Origin: Arthrobacter stackebrandtii
GTDB taxonomy: Bacteria; Actinomycetota; Actinomycetes; Actinomycetales; Micrococcaceae
Assembly (NCBI RefSeq): GCF_017876675.1
Contig: NZ_JAGIOI010000001.1
Location: 2,356,001-2,420,000, forward strand
DNA length: 64,000 nucleotides
Reading direction: 5' to 3'
A program made the position numbers and the translations under genes. This document shows positions 61,263-64,000 of this stretch, piece after piece. The notes beneath the pieces were generated by a model, which saw nothing but the letters and a program-made list of their open reading frames with translations, was not told where the DNA came from and ran no database searches. Numbering within the stretch: position 1 is the first letter of the stretch; each line of letters opens with the position of its first letter.

Positions 61263-62810
61263 TCAGTGGTCCACGGGCTCTGGGGCGCTGACGGCGGTGC
61301 GCAGGGCGAAAGCGCACATCACGGCGGCGGCAAGCATGAGGACCACGCTGACAAGCGCGACCGTGCCGGAGCCGGAATCGAAGGCGTGCTTGGCCGACTC
61401 CAGGAGTGCCTGGCCCTGTTCGGCCGGCAGGGTCCCGGCAACCTCAATGGCGCCGCCGAGCGTCTGGGACGCCGTGTCCTGCCCGGCAGCGGAAACGCCG
61501 GCGGGAACCGTGACGTTCATGCGGTAGGACGCGGCGAGGATGCTGCCCAGGACCGCCGTGCCCAGCACCGATCCGACCTCGTAGGCCGTCTCGGAAATGG
61601 CCGAGGCGGCTCCGGCCTTGGCCGGTGGGGCTGCGGAGAGGATGAGGTCGTTGGAGATGGTCTCCGCGGTCCCCACACCGGCACCGAGAACGGCGAAGGC
61701 GATGATGATGCCCATGACCGAGCCGCTGGTGTTCAGGAAGACGATCAAAAATGCCGTGGCGTTGAGCAGCAGCCCGGCCACCACCAGGTGGGACGGCCGG
61801 AAGTGGTTGGCCAGCTTGGCTGCGAGCAGCCCGCACACCACCGTGATGGCCAGTCCGGGCACCAGCACGTAGGCGGCGGTGGTGGGGGAGAGGCCCACCA
61901 CCAGCTGCAGGTGCTGGGTGATGAAGTACAGGAAGCCCACCAGTGCAAAGATGCTCAGGAGGTTGGCGCTGACGCTGCCGCTGAACACGGGGTTCTTGAA
62001 CAGGGATACGTCCATCATGGGGTCGGCGCGGTGCATCTGGCGGCGCACAAACACCACGGCCAGGGCCACGCCAACCACGATCAGGCCAAGGTTGAGCAGG
62101 GAGAAGCCGGATTGGGCAATTTCCTTGATGCCGAAGATTGCCGGAACCATGGCGCCGAAGGACAGCAGGATGCTCCAGACGTCGATTCTGCCCGGGTTCG
62201 GGTCCTTGGACTCGGGCACGAAGATCGGCGCCAGGATCAGCAGCGGGACCAGCACGGGGACGGACATGAGGAACACCGCACCCCACCAGAAGTGCTCCAG
62301 GATGAAGCCGCCCACGATGGGGCCGAGCGCCGCGCCGCCGGAGAAGCCGGCAGCCCAGATGGCGATGGCCGTGCGTCGCTGGGCGGGGTGGAGAAACAGG
62401 TTGCGGATCAGCGACAGTGTTGCCGGCATCAGCATGGCGCCAAAGAGGCCCAGCAGGGCGCGGTAGCCGATCAGGGCGCCGGCGGTGGGGGCGAAGGCTG
62501 CGAACGCGGAGACCACGGCGAAGCCGGTGCTGCCGATCAGCAGGAGCTTGCGGCGGCCAAACCTGTCCGTCATGCTGCCCATGGGGACCAGCAGGGCCGC
62601 CAGGACAAGCGGGTAGATGTCGATGATCCACAGCAGCTCGGACGCGGACGGTGTCAGCGCCAGCGAGATGGAGGGGATGGCAAAACTCAACACCGTGTTG
62701 TCCACGGAGATCAGCAGGACGGGCAGCATCAGCACCGCCAGGGCGATCCATGAGCGTGTGCCGGCGCGGGGGGTGCTGTCCAAGGTTGGGGTGGTCAGTG
62801 TTGAAGCCAT
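61263..62810 (-). CDS. DHA2-family MFS efflux transporter
   Basis: A 515-residue 14-span drug/proton antiporter of the EmrB/QacA/SmvA type. Motif D1 appears as LLISVDNTVLSFAIPSI, motif A as GSMTDRFGRRKLLLIG, and motif C as GFSGGAALGPIVGGFI. It is expected to export cationic or lipophilic drugs. It is divergent from the TetR regulator, with two tandem operators in between overlapping its promoter, so it is very likely repressed by that protein. Confidence 0.94.
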   Translation of the reverse strand: MASTLTTPTLDSTPRAGTRSWIALAVLMLPVLLISVDNTVLSFAIPSISLALTPSASELLWIIDIYPLVLAALLVPMGSMTDRFGRRKLLLIGSTGFAVVSAFAAFAPTAGALIGYRALLGLFGAMLMPATLSLIRNLFLHPAQRRTAIAIWAAGFSGGAALGPIVGGFILEHFWWGAVFLMSVPVLVPLLILAPIFVPESKDPNPGRIDVWSILLSFGAMVPAIFGIKEIAQSGFSLLNLGLIVVGVALAVVFVRRQMHRADPMMDVSLFKNPVFSGSVSANLLSIFALVGFLYFITQHLQLVVGLSPTTAAYVLVPGLAITVVCGLLAAKLANHFRPSHLVVAGLLLNATAFLIVFLNTSGSVMGIIIAFAVLGAGVGTAETISNDLILSAAPPAKAGAASAISETAYEVGSVLGTAVLGSILAASYRMNVTVPAGVSAAGQDTASQTLGGAIEVAGTLPAEQGQALLESAKHAFDSGSGTVALVSVVLMLAAAVMCAFALRTAVSAPEPVDH

Positions 62811-62824
62811 GACACTAATTCTAT

Positions 62825-62859
62825 ACCGTCTGGACGGTTTACTGTACCGACTGGACGGT
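62825..62859. promoter_or_regulatory. Two tandem TetR operators
   Basis: ACCGTCTGGACGGT (62825-62838, perfect dyad) and ACCGACTGGACGGT (62846-62859, one mismatch) are 21 bases apart, so both are on the same helix face. They lie 15 bases upstream of the MFS start and 31 upstream of the TetR start. Confidence 0.9.
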
Positions 62860-62889
62860 GTACTTCATCACGTCTTGTAGGCTGGTCGA

Positions 62890-63471
62890 ATGACTAAACA
62901 GCCCTCGGCGCGTGAACGGGTCCTCACCAGCTATATCGACCTCTTGATCAGCGACGGCCCGCAGGCGGCAACCCTGGATGCCGTGGCCGCCGCGGCCGGC
63001 GTCTCGAAGGGCGGGCTGCTGTACCACTTCAAGAGCAAGGAAGCACTGACGGACGGGCTGCTGGCCCAGCTGCGTGAATACGCCGAGCAGGACTTTGCCG
63101 AGATGGCCGAAGACCCCGAAGGATGCGCCGTGTACTACCTGCGCACGAGCGTCTTTGGCGGGAGCCCCTTCGACCGCAGCATCGTCGCCGCCCACCGACT
63201 GATCCAAAGCGATGACGACACCGTCCGACAGGCCTTCATTGAACTGCATGCCCGGTGGTTTGAACTGATCCTCAGCGACGTTGCCGACCTCGCCGTCGCC
63301 CGCGCCATCATGCTCCTGGGCGACGGCATGTACTACAACGCGGCACTGTTCGGCTTCCCCGTCCCCACGAAAAAGGGCAGCGGCGGTCCGGCCGGTGGGG
63401 AACAGGAAACCATGGACCTGGAGTCGCTCCTTGCCATCGTGGCACGCATGAGGTCCACGCCAGCGCCTTAG
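62890..63471 (+). CDS. TetR-family repressor
   Basis: A 193-residue regulator with the helix-turn-helix LDAVAAAAGVSKGGLLYHFKSKEALTDGLL at residues 25-55 and a ligand-binding helical domain (TetR_C type) following. The C-terminus has a Lys/Gly/Ser-rich loop (PTKKGSGGPAGGEQE). It is divergent from the efflux pump and should bind the two operators between the genes. Confidence 0.94.
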   Translation: MTKQPSARERVLTSYIDLLISDGPQAATLDAVAAAAGVSKGGLLYHFKSKEALTDGLLAQLREYAEQDFAEMAEDPEGCAVYYLRTSVFGGSPFDRSIVAAHRLIQSDDDTVRQAFIELHARWFELILSDVADLAVARAIMLLGDGMYYNAALFGFPVPTKKGSGGPAGGEQETMDLESLLAIVARMRSTPAP

Positions 63472-63509
63472 CGTGCGCGTGCGGGCCCCCGACCTATAGG
63501 GTTAAGGGC

Positions 63510-63959
63510 ATGACCATCAACCCAGAGCTGCAGGGGCGCAGCTACGCATTGAGCGATCCGTACAGTGTCGGCCGGGAGTCCGTCCGCGACTTCGCCAGAG
63601 CCGTCAAGGCCACCAATGCAGCCCACTTTGACGTTGCCGCCGCGCAGGCCCTGGGCCATGCCGACCTCGTGGCGCCGCCCACCTACGCCATCATCGTGGC
63701 CCAGCGTGCCGACGCCCTGCTGATCAACGACCCCGATTCCGGCATCGACTTCTCCCGTGTCGTCCATGCGGAGCAGAAATTCACGCACCACCGCGCCATC
63801 ACGGCCGGCGATGAGCTCGTGGCCGAATTGCATGTAGATGGCGTCCGCGGCATGGGAGGCGGGGCCATGATTACCACCCGCGCAGAAATTTCCACCGTCG
63901 GCGGCGTTGCCGTCGCGACCACCGTTTCCGCCATCCTGGTCCGCGGGGAGGGGCAGTAA
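63510..63959 (+). CDS. FAS1-like / MaoC-type dehydratase subunit (HadA-like)
   Basis: A 149-residue hotdog-fold protein of the MaoC-like N-terminal (UPF0336) type. It starts with NPELQGRSYALSDPYSVGRESVRDFARAVKATN and contains APPTYAIIVAQ, with the FSRVVHAEQKFTHHRAITAGDELVAEL signature. In actinobacteria it forms a heterodimer with the next gene's MaoC protein. In this order they usually lie upstream of murB. Its stop overlaps the next start by one base. Confidence 0.9.
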   Translation: MTINPELQGRSYALSDPYSVGRESVRDFARAVKATNAAHFDVAAAQALGHADLVAPPTYAIIVAQRADALLINDPDSGIDFSRVVHAEQKFTHHRAITAGDELVAELHVDGVRGMGGGAMITTRAEISTVGGVAVATTVSAILVRGEGQ

Positions 63960-64000
63960 TGAGCATCAACATTGCAGATTTGGCCGTGGGCACCGAGATC
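63959..64000 (+). CDS. MaoC-family dehydratase (HadB-like), 5' end only
   Basis: The first 14 codons (MSINIADLAVGTEI) of the partner hydratase. Its ATG overlaps the previous stop (TAATG), showing co-translation. The rest is beyond the window. Confidence 0.75.
   Translation, partial: MSINIADLAVGTEI

Overview
The window is high-GC DNA from a Gram-positive actinobacterium, most likely Micrococcaceae (Arthrobacter/Pseudarthrobacter type). The supporting signs are: an actinobacterial kdpFABCDE operon, a SoxR with the CxxCxCxxxxxC iron-sulfur motif, an Rpf-like secreted transglycosylase with LysM, an LPXTG pilin/class C sortase locus, a paired FAS1-like/MaoC hydratase at the right edge, and tRNA-Thr(GGT) plus tRNA-Met(CAT) genes without encoded CCA. 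The genus is an inference from gene content; no 16S or ribosomal gene is present.

Left part, 1-36.8 kb, looks like ordinary chromosome. It holds a truncated MFS transporter, thioredoxin, a DNA glycosylase, a DUF2975/XRE pair, divergent LysR-putA (proline catabolism), an AraC/VOC/P-loop cluster, cystathionine beta-synthase plus gamma-synthase (transsulfuration), SoxR with its operator and a decayed divergent target, an Rpf-like protein, an amidohydrolase, an SDR, the six-gene kdp potassium-uptake operon, a MOSC protein, a GAP-family pseudogene, a DEAD-box helicase with a long leader, two tRNAs, a CPA1 antiporter, a CitE-like lyase and DUF2797. Three families of dispersed intergenic repeats lie between these genes.

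Middle part, about 37.6-55.3 kb, is a composite mobile region. A Tn3-family transposon (37629 to about 43858) carries a resolvase, a transposase and unusual cargo: a MerR regulator divergent from a SulP anion permease. Its right inverted repeat has lost the outer end where it meets a second element. That element has three overlapping genes: a tyrosine recombinase, a small XRE-like protein, and a protein with three zinc ribbons and a degenerate tyrosine-recombinase-like domain. The third gene is split by an IS21-family element (46507-49427) with a 5-bp target duplication; removing the IS and one duplication restores a continuous 508-codon frame. The stop codon of that gene lies inside a sequence (site A) that recurs at 53.4 kb (site B) and 55.3 kb (site C). 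The sites bracket two blocks of cargo: VOC/PAP2/PadR/APC permease, then a protein with eight near-identical 24-residue repeats plus a lipoprotein. This arrangement is the best candidate for an undescribed system in the window.

Right part, 55.4-64 kb, returns to chromosome-like content: a sortase-assembled pilus locus (tip/adhesin-like protein, major pilin, hairpin, class C sortase), a very small coupled gene plus an NTF2-like protein, a DHA2 efflux pump divergent from its TetR regulator with two tandem operators, and the start of a dehydratase gene pair.
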